A stretch of 64,000 nt of DNA from Shinisaurus crocodilurus (GCA_021292165.1 CM037879.1:269571160-269635159), one strand, 5' to 3'; positions 47,750 to 60,430 are shown, counted from the stretch's first letter. Notes: a model not told the origin generated them from the sequence alone. A program made the numbers and translations.

Positions 47750-48024
47750 TGTTGCCCTGGTTCCTCCTCCCGCCAAAACAACGCCGGCGGGGCTCCAGAA
47801 ACGACGGGAAGGTAGGTAGGTGGCTGGCGGGCGGGCGGGCGCGCGCGGGGGGGAGGTGCAGCGGCGGCGGCAGCGGCTGGCAGGCAGGCGGGAAGGCGCA
47901 GCGGAGGCGGCAGGCGGTGCAGGAGCGCGCCGGAGGCGAGGAAGGGGCACAGAAACGCTGCGCCCTGTTCCGCCACGCGCCCTAGGCAGCCGCCTGGGTC
48001 TGCCTAGCGGTAGCGCCGGCCCTG
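47750..48024. mobile_element. CpG-rich hAT-related remnant
   Basis: Very GC-rich with many CpG and GGCG repeats. Its right end, CCCTAGGCAGCCGCC...TAGCGCCGGCCCTG, is the same as the right end of the hAT element at 55122-56555. No matching left end was found, so it is partial. The frames here are composition artefacts. Confidence 0.55.
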
Positions 48025-48250
48025 AGTGTGATACTGAAAACCCCGATCAGAAACCAAACGTCCAAGAGGACAAGTATACAATGAAAAAAGAAGAGGACCC
48101 AAGACTGAACCCTGTGGAACTCCCACTAATAACGGGAAAACATCTGAAACTGAACCCTGAAACAAAACAGAACAAGAGCGATTAGAAAGGAAGGAACCAA
48201 ACCAAGATAAAGCATTGCCCTTGATTCCCAGTGATGCCAGAATTGACAAG
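48004..48250 (-). pseudogene. LINE reverse transcriptase fragment (L2/CR1 group)
   Basis: An 81-residue frame with [38 protein letters not shown] and [13 protein letters not shown], the RT block before the catalytic YADD, which is lost. It abuts the GC-rich hAT remnant. Confidence 0.75.
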
Positions 48251-48929
48251 AGAAGGAAAGATGTAAAAATAATGTTAATGTTTCAGAGTATTATAAATAT
48301 GGTGAAATTGTTATTTTTATTTGTTTGGTTTTTTATTAGGCTCCAATGACCACAGTCTTCCCTATTCACATATATTTTACATTTATTTTTAAAGACTCAC
48401 TAGTAGTATCAGGAAACATTTTAGTATTGCCTAATTGTAGACCTCTGTTAAAAGATATCACATTGGGTTTTTCTATTAGTAAACTGATTGTAAAATATGT
48501 CCAGTGATTTCCTTTCCCTTCTGTTCCCACCTATTCTTTTATCTATGTTCAATATATGTTTTCTGAGGACAGTGGTAGCAAGTGGTAATTGATATGCATG
48601 CGAGATGATCTTCAACATACAGAAGCCCCACCCAAGCAAGCTTGCATCAAGTGACACTTTTTCATTAGAGGGGACAAAATATCCAGTTTCTTAAAATGTC
48701 CCTATGATATGCTGTTGCAAAAGGTAATCTTCAATTTTAATCAGCAAACAAGAAAGGGCTGTGCTGAAATGTCTTTTAATTGCCTTTTTAGAACTCTAAA
48801 ATATAAGATCTAAATTCCCTTCCTTTAGGCACAAGGAGTGAATGGGGCTAGTAGCAAAATAAAAAATGTGTCTTCCAGATACTAGCAATATAAGATGATA
48901 TAATGTGGTGAAATTTAGCAACATTTTTT

Positions 48930-49150
48930 AAAAAGTTTATATCTTGCCCTTCCTTCAAGGAGCTCAGGGTAGTGTACATGAAGGTTCTCCCACTTCCATT
49001 TTATCCACACAACCACCCTGTGAGATAGGTTAGGTTGAGAACTAGGGACTGACTCAAGGTCACCCGGCAAGCTTCATGGCTGAGTGGGGATTTGAACCTG
49101 GGGCTCTATCATTCTAATCTGACAAACTACCACCGTGGCTCACTGCAGCA
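48930..49150 (-). mobile_element. Diverged tRNA-derived SINE
   Basis: CATTTTATCCACACAACCACCCTGTGAGATAGGTTAGG and GGTCACCCGGCAAGCTTCATGGC match the SINE body in inverse orientation; the head GATTTGAACCTGGGGCTC holds a B-box-like block. Confidence 0.75.
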
Positions 49151-50619
49151 CAGTGGTGATAAACAATACCACTAGTAGAGAATTCGGGAGGAGGATGATG
49201 GTGGGGATATAATGGGAAGGAACTCATAACCTGCACAGCACTCTGAAAGCATTTTAAGGAATAGATTTTTTGTTAAAGGAATAGATTTTTATTATAAATA
49301 AATTATACTACTAAAAAGAATATTTACAACCCGCCGCAAAAATGCGTTACAAATTCGCCATCAAAATTCAAGATTTTCTGACTAATACAGTTATAGATCT
49401 ACACTAGTTTAAACTAATACATTCACTTAATTCCTTATCTATGTTTGAGGTCTTTCAGTGTCCATCAATCTGTCACGTAATTGGTGGTGTAGATTCCTCC
49501 ATGGCCAGAATTTCTTCCACTTTGTCCGATGCAGTCTTTCTTTCTCATACTGACTGATTAGATTCTATTTTGCACATATGTAACAGAGCCCTCTACGTTA
49601 GTTTCTGAGTTTTAATTTCTTTGTTAAGACATCACAAGTACAGCTATTGAAGAACAACAAAACATACCGTACCTAATATTCAGGAATAATGGGACTGCAG
49701 TACACATCCACGGAGCAGAAATGATGTGATGGAATTGCTGTATATCTATAGATACACAGCTAAGCAGATCTATAAAATTGGGGTGATAATGTTGCAAAAC
49801 CAATTTATAGATGTTATTTAATGCCATGTCTCTGAAATGGAGGGTTTATCATACACTGATCTTATGCAGTTCTGATCATAACAACACTCAAGGGCAAGCC
49901 AATAACATTCATTTTTAAAGGCCGCTGGTCACATTTGACAATCTATTGGTGCATATTTTTATGTGAACTTCTATTACATTCTCTTTTATGTACTGTCATG
50001 GAATAATTTATATGAAGTGCTTTTGTATCTGTATTAATCACTTGCACAGAAATCATACTCAGAAGTCATACTGACAAATACTAATAGCATGATTATAAAA
50101 CAATCCACAAAAACCTTACCATATATATAGGAAAGTGCAATACATTCCCTGTTTTATAAAAATGGTTGATTCCAGAGTGCTAAAAATAATAGGATGTTCC
50201 CAAGTGCCATGCATCTTTAATTTAGATCCCTGTAAAATAACAAGATTCCTGCAAATTATACATTTAAAACTGCCTTGTTAAATCTTTTTATTCCATGAAA
50301 TATATGAAACCTATTATGCTCTCACTCACTGGGTCCAGAACATGGTCTTAAAAATATAGAAGCCTGCAGTAATACTTATCCACTTCTAGTGCCAATTGGA
50401 AGGCAGAGAGTAAAAGGAAAGAGAAACATTATAGCCCTTATATTAGCAATGATGGAGATTAAGTTATGTGATGCACTAAATAAACAGTAAAATTGGGTGC
50501 AATTACCGAGGGGTTGGAGAGTAAGTAATCTCTATAAACTCATTAGGCAGTAGGTTATTTTCCTCTAGTTTTAGGGTCCCTTTATTGTAATTTTTTATTG
50601 CAAAAGCAACAATAACTAA

Positions 50620-51061
50620 GGGCACAATCCTATGGCCCCCTAGACATTGTTTGAGGGGCTATAGGATACTGGGAATTTTCACCTCTGAGGCTGTAGACAG
50701 AGCTACAACTTTGGAGGTGAAAATCCCCACTCGGATCTTCACCCCTGTCCCCCTCTCAGCTGCTGCAGAAAGCAACAGGGAGAAGAAAAATGGAGCATGC
50801 CAGTGGGAGAGGAGGGAGCAGGAGAGGCCAGGATATGCTGTATCCTGTGGCCTCTCCAGCCCCAGGCTTAACCCCACCAGTGCAACTCCACTAGGAGGCC
50901 CATCTAGCGGAATTTTTTTTTAAAGGAGGATGGAGAGTTAAAATTGCCTCTGTTGCTGCTCCTGCTCTGCTGGCAGCAGCCTGGCAGGGCAAAGGAAACT
51001 TGGAAGCCTCCAAGATTGGAGGCTTCCATTGATCGGACGGCGACCCAACAGGGTTGCACCC
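50620..51061. mobile_element. Harbinger-like MITE
   Basis: Ends GGGCACAATCC and GGGTTGCACCC are inverted with three differences, flanked by TAA on both sides (50617-50619, 51062-51064), fitting the 3-bp TWA duplication. 442 bp, no transposase. Confidence 0.7.
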
Positions 51062-51178
51062 TAAGTATCATACTAGATGTGAACAGGTTCACCTACAGGT
51101 TTTTAAAAGTTCAAAGCAGTCATGCCCCCTCCCAATTCAGATTAGGACCATGGCACCGTTGACCCTATACCATTTTAG

Positions 51179-51313
51179 ATTCATAGATCATAGAGTTGGA
51201 AGGAGCCTACAAGGCTATCGAGTCCAACCCCCTGCTCAATGCAGGAAACTAGAGGAGGGGTCTCCCAGCCAAGTAATAACCAGGCCTGACCCTGCTTAGC
51301 TTTCCACACTCAG
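51179..51313 (-). mobile_element. 5S rRNA-headed SINE with CR1 tail, copy 2
   Basis: On the minus strand: CTGAGTGTGGAAAGCTAAGC, AGGGTCAGGCCTGGTTATTA, GGGAGACCCCTCCTCTAGTT, then the CR1-like tail to CTATGATCTATGA. The 5S-CR1 junction is identical to copy 1 (42682). The head is 5'-truncated. Confidence 0.85.
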
Positions 51314-51341
51314 AGAAATGAAATCCCCCTGAAGCTGCTAC

Positions 51342-51959
51342 TGTTAGAAGTGACTTGTTTTAGTCCTGTAAAAAGAAACAAAGTTCTGGACAATAATATT
51401 GGTGAAAGCAAAGCACTCTTTATTGAATACAGTCTTGCAAGAGTGGGTGCGCTGAGCAAGTAGGCACACCTTAACATTTCAAGCAGCGTGTTTTTATTCC
51501 CTATGCTCGGCCGCAATATTCCTCCCTTGTTTCTCCATTGGCTGGATATTCCAAGGTTTGCAGCAGCCTATCCCAAACGCCTAAGCAGAATACATTATTC
51601 CCTGCCCCTGTTTACATTCCCCCTACTCTTATTTTTGCATTCCCTTCCCCTACTTTCCTATTGGCTCTTTAAACCTATATATTTTAAGTTTAGCTTAGAC
51701 CTTTACCCTTTTTATCAGCAGATACTTCTTCTTCAGCACATTCCTTAGCCTGGTTTGCTTTTCTTCATCTAGGGAGGATTCCTTGCTTATCTACCACCTA
51801 CTTATTCAATGCCATCCTTATCCAGGACATGGAATTTTAGCCCTCATTTATTATTAGGCTGGGGGCCTATTCAGGATGAGTTTCTGGCTTTTTAATTTCT
51901 GTCCTTTGTAATTTACTCAATACAATTTCTTGGGAAAGAAACATTCTCTATTTCTTACA
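51342..51959 (-). mobile_element. Solo LTR, family B, copy 2
   Basis: On the minus strand from TGTAAGAAATAGAG to CTTCTAACA, flanked by GTAG (plus strand CTAC at 51338-51341 and 51960-51963). It has one copy of the unit that is repeated three times in the copy at 23306, which explains the 112-bp length difference. Confidence 0.88.
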
Positions 51960-52048
51960 CTACTATCCCTATGAACTAAAACATACAGGTATCTTATGAG
52001 TCCTCTTCCCACCTGTCCATTTGATGGTCATTTTAGTATCTACAGATA

Positions 52049-52262
52049 GCGGAATCCTATGCATGTTTAGACAGAAAAAAGGCCTACAACTCCCAGCATG
52101 CCCTAGCCAGAATAGCTAGCTGGGGCATGCTGTGAGTTGTTTAGACAGGGAAAAAAAAGGCCTACAACTCCCAGCATGCCCTAGCCAGAATAGCTAGCTG
52201 GGGCATGCTGTGAGTTGTAGGCCTTTTTTTTCTGTCTAAACATGCACAGGATTGCACCCTTA
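52049..52262. mobile_element. Palindromic MITE with internal duplication
   Basis: Ends GGAATCCTATGCATG and CATGCACAGGATTGCACCC are inverted. A ~75-bp unit (GGCCTACAACTCCCAGCATG ... GGGCATGCTGTGAGTTGT) occurs twice in tandem, at 52066-52140 and 52141-52219, and each unit is itself a palindrome. Confidence 0.75.
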
Positions 52263-53524
52263 CTCTTGTTGATTACCTGCACTTTCCAGTTTAAAAAAAA
52301 ACAACTTTGAGAAAGAGCAAAGTAGAAATAAAACATTCATTGTCCTCTTAAGTACCCAACATGAAAATAAAACAAGAAATCTGACTTCAAGATTTAGGAA
52401 GTAGTTGGACAGAACAGGGGAAAACACATGGAAAGTTAAAATGATAATACAGTATACTGTTTTCCACTTTAGCCACCTTTGTCTATCAGTGTGCCACAGA
52501 TATTGATGAAAAATATGTGTTCGATTCAACCTCTTTACCTTAGTTCTCTTGTCAGCATAGTTAAAATGAAACTGGTCAGATGTATACAATTAAAAAAAAA
52601 CTGAACCCAATCAACAGGCATAAATATGCCTGTGAATTTATGCTTTCTGGAAGTGTACAAGATATAAGATAAACCCCACCAAGAACAGCAGTGCTTGCTT
52701 TTCAAGCCACACTCCCACTGACATGGAAGACCTTCTCCCTATTCCCAGATGGGAGTGGGATGCCTGTCATGACTTGTGTATTTTTGCACATGCTAAAAAT
52801 CAGCAAGAACTGGCAAAAATAGTTCTATACAACATTAATCTGCTAACTGGAAAGAAGGGAACATCACATTCGCAATCTGATCTTGATAAATTGATTCCAG
52901 AGATGTTATGAGTCATTTCAAAATTTAAACAAATCCAATTGACACTAGACACACACATACAGTATCACAGGAAAATGTATTACAGAACAGTAAGTCTGAA
53001 GCAATAATAAAGCTCTCATCAGGCTAACAGAATAGCAATGGAAAAGAAAACTGGCTCAGGGTGGGTAGTTTAGGATTAGGCAGAGGCACCCCTCAAGCAG
53101 CAGAAAGTTCCACTGGTGGGGGTTGTTCCACCACCAGAGGCCCCCACAGCACCCATGGAAAGCTACTACCAGTAGAGTTTCCACAACCACCAGTATGCAT
53201 AACAGGGCGTTCCAGTGGCAGAGCAGAATCAGCTTTGGATCCTCTGGATTCAAATCTGCTAATCCAAATCTGTTCTGTCTCCTCTCAGCAACACCAGCCT
53301 GGTGCTGGAATAGCTAATTCCTCCCTTGCTTTTAGTTGGGGAAACCTTTTAAATAAAACGATCTTCCAGCCTGAGAAACCTGACAAAACCACTCCCCCAC
53401 CTTCTGCCCTGGGCAGCATGAGTCAGCAGGGTTTGGGATGAGGCAGTAGTTCCACCACTTTGCTCCTTCGCAACCTTACTCAGGATTGCACTGTAAAATA
53501 TTTTTGTCATTTATCTATTTTGGA

Positions 53525-53836
53525 CCGGGATGCAGAACCTCTTTCAGCCCAAGGGCCAAATTCATTACAGAGAAGCTCTGGGGGGGGGGGGTACATTCCA
53601 GTGGTAGCTGGGGCCCAAGACAAAAAGGAGCAGGGCAAAAAATACCAATTATACCAGCATATTTTAGTTTAACACTCTTACTACCAGTAGCTAAGCCTTA
53701 GGAAAAGCATTTCAACCTTTTAGAAAGGGGGGAGGGAACTGCACAAAAGACCAGAAACCACCGGGGAAAGGGGCTGTGGCCTACTGGGGAACCCTGGAGG
53801 GCTGAATTGGCCCCAGGGCCTGAGGTTCTGCACCCG
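53525..53836. mobile_element. Probable hAT-like MITE
   Basis: Ends GGGATGCAGAACCTC and GAGGTTCTGCACCC are inverted. Flanks ATTTTGGA and ATTTAGGA match at 7 of 8. A G run of about 12 lies at 53580-53591. Confidence 0.6.
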
Positions 53837-54149
53837 ATTTAGGATATTTACCGGTATATAGAAACCTTCATTATCAATATCTATTAGGAGAGTTTAAAAT
53901 AAGAATAAAATCAACTGGAAAAAATACAGTAAATTGCAGTGAGACAAAAAAAATAATACAAAATACCAAGAATGAAAAACATAATGAGCTGTGCTGTAAA
54001 CCTATCAATGTTTAGAAGTTTTAAAAGCAGTTTTAAAATCCTGAGTGTGTATTTGTGAATCCACTCACACACACACAATCCATTCACCCATCCACACAGC
54101 CCACACTTCCCATCCATATATTCACAAACTGTGTGTGTGTGACAGTGGA

Positions 54150-54933
54150 TGGATTATTATTATTATTATTATTATTTGCATTTATCTATCGCCCATCTGG
54201 CCGGCCAACCGGCCACACTGGGTGATGTACAGAAAACAAAACAGAACAAAATACATTAAAACATTTTTCTCCATTAAAATACATTAAAACAGTATAAAAT
54301 TTTAAAATCTTAGCCCACCCCATATTCCCGCCTGAATAACCAAGTTTTTAATGAGCGGCGGAAGCTCAACAGAGAGGGGGCATGGCGGAGGTCACTTGGG
54401 AGAGAGTTCCACAGTACGGGGGCTGCCACAGAGAAGGCCCTCTTCCTCGTCCCGACCAGTCTAGCTGCTCTGGCTGAAGGGACAAGGAGAAGGCCGCCTG
54501 TGGCAGATCTTGTTGAGCGGCCCACTTGGTGTTGCTGGAGACGCTCCTTGAGATAGACTGGACCGGAGCCGTATAGGGTTTTAAAGGTCAAAGCCAACAC
54601 CTTTAATTCAGCTCGGCAAGCAACTGGTAGCCAGTGTAGCTCCTTGAGCACTGGCGTGATGTGATCCCGCCGGCAGCTGCCTTTAACCAGGCGAGCCGCC
54701 GCGTTCTGTACCAGCTGTAGCTTCCGAACCGTCTTCAAGGGTAACCCCACGTAGAGCGCATTACAGTAGTCTAGGCGAGAGGAGACCAAGGCATGAACCA
54801 CTGAAGGGAGCAGATGATTAGGAAGGTAGGGGCGCAGCTGCCGTATCAGATGGAGTTGATACAGCGCCGCCCGGCTCACAGCTGCCACCTGAGCCTCCAT
54901 GGATGTGTGTGAGAGAAAGAGATTACCCAACAC
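54150..54933 (-). mobile_element. L2-like LINE 3' end with open C-terminal frame
   Basis: The minus-strand frame 54933-54310 (207 residues) is the C-terminal part of a LINE ORF2: SRLDYCNALYVGLPLKTVRK, LQLVQNAAARLVKG, ELHWLPVACRAELKVLALTF and FRRSLKTWLFRREYGVG. It is followed by a short 3' region and an AAT-repeat tail (54152-54176). The motif set fits the L2 or another CR1-group clade. It is 5'-truncated inside ORF2, so it has no RT catalytic site, but the part present is unbroken. Confidence 0.85.
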
Positions 54934-55783
54934 ACACTCTCTTTTTATCTCTCACTCCCCCACCATCAACCATTCATACACAAACTGTGTGTGAATAAAT
55001 GGATGCTGTGTCGTGTGCATGTGTATAATGGTGTGGCACTGCAGATAAAGATAAACTTTATATGCAACCCACCCAGCCCCCTTTTCCCCACTGCTCACCT
55101 GTTCCCTGATGATCTGGTAAGCAGGCCCGGTGCAAGGCAATTTGGTGCCCTAGGCAAGATCAGATATTTAGCGCCCCCCCTTCCCACTTGAGCCCTCCCT
55201 CCCTCCAGCCCTATGCCCATCATGAAATAAATTTCCCTCCCTGGGAACTGCCGAGCCCCATAGAAAAACTTTGTGGACTTTGAGACTTTTCCTTTGTGTT
55301 CACGAGGAAAGCAAAGAGGCAACATCAGCCCAGCTATGCCAGGAACTCCCAAGGGCCTTCTCCTACTCCATATATATGTAAAAGCCTGTCTCCTCCTGCA
55401 GGCAGCACAAGGGATATGAAAAAAGGATGTGAGAGAGGTGTGGTGGCGCTACCTGTGAGGAATAGAGACAAAAGGGCGTCTTGCAGCCTGTCCTACCTCG
55501 CAGGGTGGAGGTGCAGAGACACCGGTTTGACTCGTACACCTTCTGGGTTGCAGGGGGGGGGGTGCATGTAGTAGAAACATAGCAAAGAGAGAGCCCGTGG
55601 ATCATCTGGTTCAAATTTAGGAGGGGATTTACGAAACTTGCTGCTTCCCCTCCTTTCTCTATCACTTTGTTGCAATATTTCTTTATCAGAATAATGTATA
55701 TTATCCTGTCTTTCCCTTTACCAGCCTAGTGCTCAAGGCAGACAACAATATTCAAAGTACAGTAAAGAAAACATCAACAGCTC

Positions 55784-55985
55784 AGGGCACAATCCTAAAC
55801 ACGTTGAGGCAGAAAAAAGCCCCGCAACTCCCAGCATTCACCAGCCAGCATGGCTGGCTGTTGGAACGCTGGGAGTTGTGGGGCTTTTTTCTACCTCAAC
55901 GTGCATAGGATTGCGCATGGCTGGCTGGGGAATGCTGGGAGTTGTAGGATTCCCCCCCCTCCAAACACGCATAGGATTGCATCCT
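55784..55985. mobile_element. Palindromic MITE inside the hAT element
   Basis: Ends AGGGCACAATCCTAAAC and ATAGGATTGCATCCT are inverted; the middle is a palindrome around CTCCCAGCATTCACCAGCC. Same group as 50620 and 52049. Confidence 0.7.
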
Positions 55986-56140
55986 AAAACCATTTAAAAC
56001 CAAAACACAGAAACAGCATGGTAAATAATTAAAACATTGGAGCCCCAGCTAGCTTAAAATACCTTTCCCTCCCTCCCTGGTTGCTGGAAATAACTGCTTT
56101 CAGGGGACCTTGAGCTGAGGAACCTGAGGCTCGCTCGAGG

Positions 56141-56248
56141 GAGGGAAGGCGAAGGAGGGGTTTGCAGGTGCATCCTTGAGAGGGAAGGCGAAGGAGGGGT
56201 TTGCAGGTGCATCCTTGAGAGGGAAGGCGAAGGAGGTGTTTGCAGGCC
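56141..56248. repeat. 39-bp tandem repeat, three copies
   Basis: Units start at 56141, 56180 and 56219 (GAGGGAAGGCGAAGGAGG...TTTGCAGG); the third is slightly changed and incomplete. Confidence 0.9.
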
Positions 56249-57392
56249 GCCCACCAGCCTCCCATCATTGGCCCCTGCCCGCCTCCCCTCCTCCAGTCTG
56301 TAGCCTTCTCTGCCTCTTTTGATGCTGGTTGTGAGGAGGAGCCTGCCTGCTGCTGTTCCTGGTAACGAGCTGGAGGAGAGAGAGGGAGGGGTGCGCTTCT
56401 TTCGCCTTCCCTTCCCCGCCACAGGACATGATTGGTAAAACAAACTTGGTAAAATACGTGATGTATTTTTTTTTCCCCCAAGGCATTTCTGGCGCCTCCT
56501 TTAGCCTGGCGCCCTAGGCAGCCGCCTAGTTGGCCTAATGGTAGCACCGGCCCTGCTGGTAAGCATGGTGGGGGACGTATGTATAACCCTTTTCTCCCCC
56601 ACAATCCTGATGCAGATACACCTCCCCCGCCTGTACTGCTATTAAGCTGTTTCTTAAACTTTACAGCAGCACATTAAGGAATGATTTTCATCCGGATTTG
56701 GTGGGGAGAAGAAAGGGGTAAACCTCTCCCCACAATAGCCCTGCGCTGATTTGCTGGGAACAGCTGAGCAGTGGGGGGAAAAGAGGCAGCAGCTACAAAT
56801 TAACTTTATAATGTCAGTTCAAAGATTGGTTGTTCTAAATGAAGATTAATTCAAATAAACATTTATGCATTCAAATACAATAAAAAGATTATATGAAAAT
56901 ATGGATATATTTAATTTTGGGAGAGGCAGCATCCTTGTCCCATAGCCCCACAGTTTTATATAAAAAAAAGAACAGGTTATGCATGATAACAGAAGTAGAA
57001 TCTAGGCGACCTACAGTTTTGGAATCCATCAGAGGTAGATACTGATCTGCTGACTAGGCTATGTTATGAAAATAGTCCACCAAACAATGCACCTTTCTTA
57101 AAAACTAAAATGCTAACATAATATAGCAACATATGCTGAGCACTCAAAAAATGCAGCTTTCTGCTTACCTTGCTTTTCTGCTTCTGTAAGAATTGTACAA
57201 TTAATTTAGAATATCCACTGCTAAGTTACCAATACTTTAGACAATTTTATAAATGGAAACACTGGTTTTGAGTTTCTTGCTCTGTGTGTGTTTATATTAT
57301 TGATATCTATTAAAATAATTTTTATTATTTATTTTTCATTTTCAATGCCAGGACCATTTCTGATATATGAATAAAATGTAAAGCCTACCTAT

Positions 57393-57631
57393 TTTTTAAT
57401 TATATTTATACCCCGCCTTTTTTCCTGCAAGGAACCCAAGGCGGCTTACATAATCCTCCTCCTCCTCTCCATTTTATCCTCACAACAACCCTGTGAGGTA
57501 GGTTAGGCTGAGAGGCAGTGACTGGCCCAAAGTCACCCAGTGAGTTTCATGGCCAAGGGGGGGGGGGGACTAGAACCCGGATCTCCCGAGTCCCAGTCCA
57601 ACACTCTCACCACTATGCCACTCTGGCTCTT
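57393..57631 (-). mobile_element. tRNA-derived SINE with complete head
   Basis: On the minus strand the head has AGAGTGGCATAGTGGTGAGA (A box) and GGGTTCTAGTCC (B box), the two internal pol III promoter parts, then the shared body and tail. The most complete copy in the window. It has a G run near 57555-57568 on the plus strand. Confidence 0.88.
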
Positions 57632-58804
57632 TTCAGCAGAGTTGTGCGATTATATCATTGAACTGAGACAAATATAAGTATTAAGTAGTTCAATGCTACT
57701 GACTATTTTTAGTTATTTTAGGCTGCAATCCTATATACACTTGAGGTTAATTCTGAGTAGACATCCATAGGAATTGCACTTATTGTTTTAAACTGGTTTT
57801 ATTTTAAATTTATTTTGTTTTAACTTCGTCATATGCAATTCAGGAAAACATGCTTACCGGTATATTGCCCTGGATTTACCCACTTCCTATCTGATTACAT
57901 AAAATTATGTTTTGAATTGATAATTATGCAAAGAAATATACTCATTCAACTCTTGACAATCAGCTCTGATAATTAGGCTTGTGACCAAAACTGTCTTGTT
58001 TTTTATATGTATTTTTCTTTTGAAAATACAATAAATATAATTTTAAAAGAAACAGTACCAAAACTGCTGAAGGTCTACCTCTCTCACTCCTTCCTGGTAG
58101 ACACCAACAATGGTTTCTTAACTAAGCTTTATTATGTTAATGCAAGCCAGTCAGACTGACAGTACAAATTAAATGTACTGCAGAAGTCAATAACAAAAGA
58201 AACAAACATAGTTAGGATACTAGCCATTCAAGAAATGTGACCTATAAGTAAGAAGTTGATTCCAAACTGAATTCCCCTCCTCTCTTCCAAATTCAAATTA
58301 CCCACACTCCACCTCTAAGGCGGATCCTCTTGCTTAAGGGCCAGTTGCTTGGAACATCTGACACTTCTCAGCTGGTCCACCTGCTTTAGCTGATGCTGCA
58401 TCTTGGAATTAATAATTAATGATGCCTGATCCACCCTCCTACTCATTAACATGCTCAGTTTGCCTCCCCACAGAATCTGGAGTTGCTTCACTCCCAAATA
58501 TTGCCTGGCTTATCTCCGAGTCCCCTGGCCGTGGCATTTCAGCTGTGGCATCCAACCCCTCCTCCTCCTCTGACTCAATTCCCAGATCCCCTGAAGGCAC
58601 TAGTGCAGGAGCAATGGGCCCAATCCCTACAAAAACCTAATGTTACTTTAGGGTTGTCAAATGTTTTGAGCAATTGTTTTACTGTCTTGAATGCAATCCA
58701 CCTTTTCAACATGGCATGTGCAGAATTGTGGAGAAAAAGAGCCTTTGCGAGAAATTTGAGGAGCTTTTAGTGCATGAGTACAGAGTTTATTATTTTTTAG
58801 AAAA

Positions 58805-59060
58805 GTGTGAGATTGAGCCTTAAGGAAAAACGTTCAGATTGCTGGCAGTCTGTGTGAGCGTTGAAGGCAAGAAATTTCAACTATAGAAGAGTTCCAGAAC
58901 AGCTTGTGTGCCCAGCAAGTGGGCAAAGGGCAGCAAGTGATGAGACTGAGCCTCAAAGAAAACGTTCAGATTGCTGAAAGGGGCTACCCCAGTCTGGGGG
59001 AAGCCTAGCTCTCAGCAGAGAGCGTTGAAGGCAAGAAATCTCAACTATGGAGGAGTAAGC
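58805..59060. repeat. Imperfect tandem duplication in the 3.3-kb element
   Basis: Two ~130-bp units share GAGCCT, AAACGTTCAGATTGCTG and GCGTTGAAGGCAAGAAAT, each followed by CTCAACTAT-like sequence. Confidence 0.75.
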
Positions 59061-60129
59061 AGAGAAAGCAAAACTCCAAAAAGTCAGCCTGTGTACCCAT
59101 CGAGTACAACAGAGGCTGGGAGCATAGGCTGGGAGCAGCAGTTGCCAGGAGTAGGCGGAAGAGGATCCTACCCATCCAGTGCAAAAAGCGGGTGAGCAGA
59201 TGGCGGCTGTGTGATCCCAAAGTTTGGGGGCTGGAAGAGCCCGGGAAGAGAAGAAGAAATAGTGTGTGCGCGCGCACATGTGTTCCAGGAGGAGGGAGAA
59301 GACCAGAAAACCTCTCCTAAGAGAATGGTGAGCAAAACGTTGAGTTTTGGGACAGCGTTTGATCAGTAATTTTAGTTGTGCTGTGTGCCCCAGAAGAGTC
59401 GTCTAGACTTTGGGGGGGGGAGGGCACAGTCCTGCCCTACATCTCTCCCACGGGAGAAGGACTCAGATTTTGAACTTAAACTGTCCATTTGCTCTTGGGG
59501 GGGCATGGTGAATGGACAGGCTGGGCAGCAGCAAGCAGAGGGGGGCGGACATCAGAACCCCCCCCAGAAAAAGAGGCTTTGTCCTTGTGCTGCTGAAGTG
59601 GAGGGCTGAAAGAAGCAGAAACGGAAAAAGGATTTTCCCCCAGGCGTTTTCTGCTGCCACCTGAAGACAACGGACTGAGATTAAGTGGTTGTTTGATTAG
59701 AACCAACACATGTTGCTGACTTGTTCCTTGGAGGGGGAGGGGGGACAGGTGATTCAAGTTGTCTTTGTGTTGTCTTGTTGCTGGGTTGTTGGGGGACCGG
59801 GGACCATTGCTCCCAGTGTAAACAACTGAACTAATTGTGTTATCTGGATTGTTGCTGGGGGGGCCGGGGGACGGGTGATCCCAGGTAAAAAGTTGAACCA
59901 TTGTTGTTTTGTCCCCAAATGAAAAAATTAGTCCAGACTGGATCAGGTCAATTTGAAATTTGAATGTAATGCTAACGTAAAACGTAAGTTTTCAAAGGGG
60001 CCTCAGGGGGGCAAGGAACAGTTGCCAGAGAAAAAATCAGTCAAAGGCCAAAGAACAAAGAAGTTAGAGGCAGAGAAAGCCCTCTAGCGGCTAAAAGGAA
60101 GATTACCAGGCTGTGTGTTCTGGAAGGTG

Positions 60130-60430
60130 CCTTTGGGAAAAGAGGGGTGGGGGGAAGCCATCCCATTCAAGTCATTGTGTAGCAAGTGCCAAATGCAAAC
60201 CTTGGGAAAAGGGAGTAGGCATTCATGTCGTTGGGTGGTGGGAAGCCATCCCGGCGGGTCTTTGGAGGGGGTGGGTGGGAAGCCATCCCATTCAAGTCAT
60301 TGTGTAGAAAGTGCCAAATGCAAACCTTTGGGAAAAGGGAGTGGTATATTCATGTCGTTGGGTGGTGGGAAGCCATCCCATCGGGCCTTTGGAGGGGAGG
60401 GGTGATGGTACTCATGTCGTTGAGTACAGA
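60130..60430. repeat. Tandem repeats of ~130-140 bp in the 3.3-kb element
   Basis: GGGAAGCCATCCCATTCAAG, AGTGCCAAATGCAAACC and CATGTCGTTGGGTGGTGG recur two to three times. The frames they open are repeat artefacts. Confidence 0.8.

Larger units (their letters stand above)
55122..56555. mobile_element. 1.4-kb hAT element
   Basis: Starts CAGGCCCGGTGC and ends GCACCGGCCCTG, flanked by a perfect 8-bp duplication CTGGTAAG (55114-55121, 56556-56563). The subterminal parts GTGCCCTAGGC and GCGCCCTAGGC are inverted. No transposase. It contains the MITE at 55784 and a 39-bp tandem repeat. Confidence 0.9.

Noticed and set aside
54310..54933. A 207-residue intact gene
   Set aside because: The motifs are those of a LINE ORF2 C-terminus and it ends in a LINE 3' tail; it is 5'-truncated.
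57560..57631. tRNA gene
   Set aside because: A and B boxes are present, but they belong to the SINE head and the sequence continues into the SINE body.
60130..60430. CRISPR-like array
   Set aside because: Repeats are ~130-140 bp, degenerate, without regular spacers, in a vertebrate intron and inside an LTR element.
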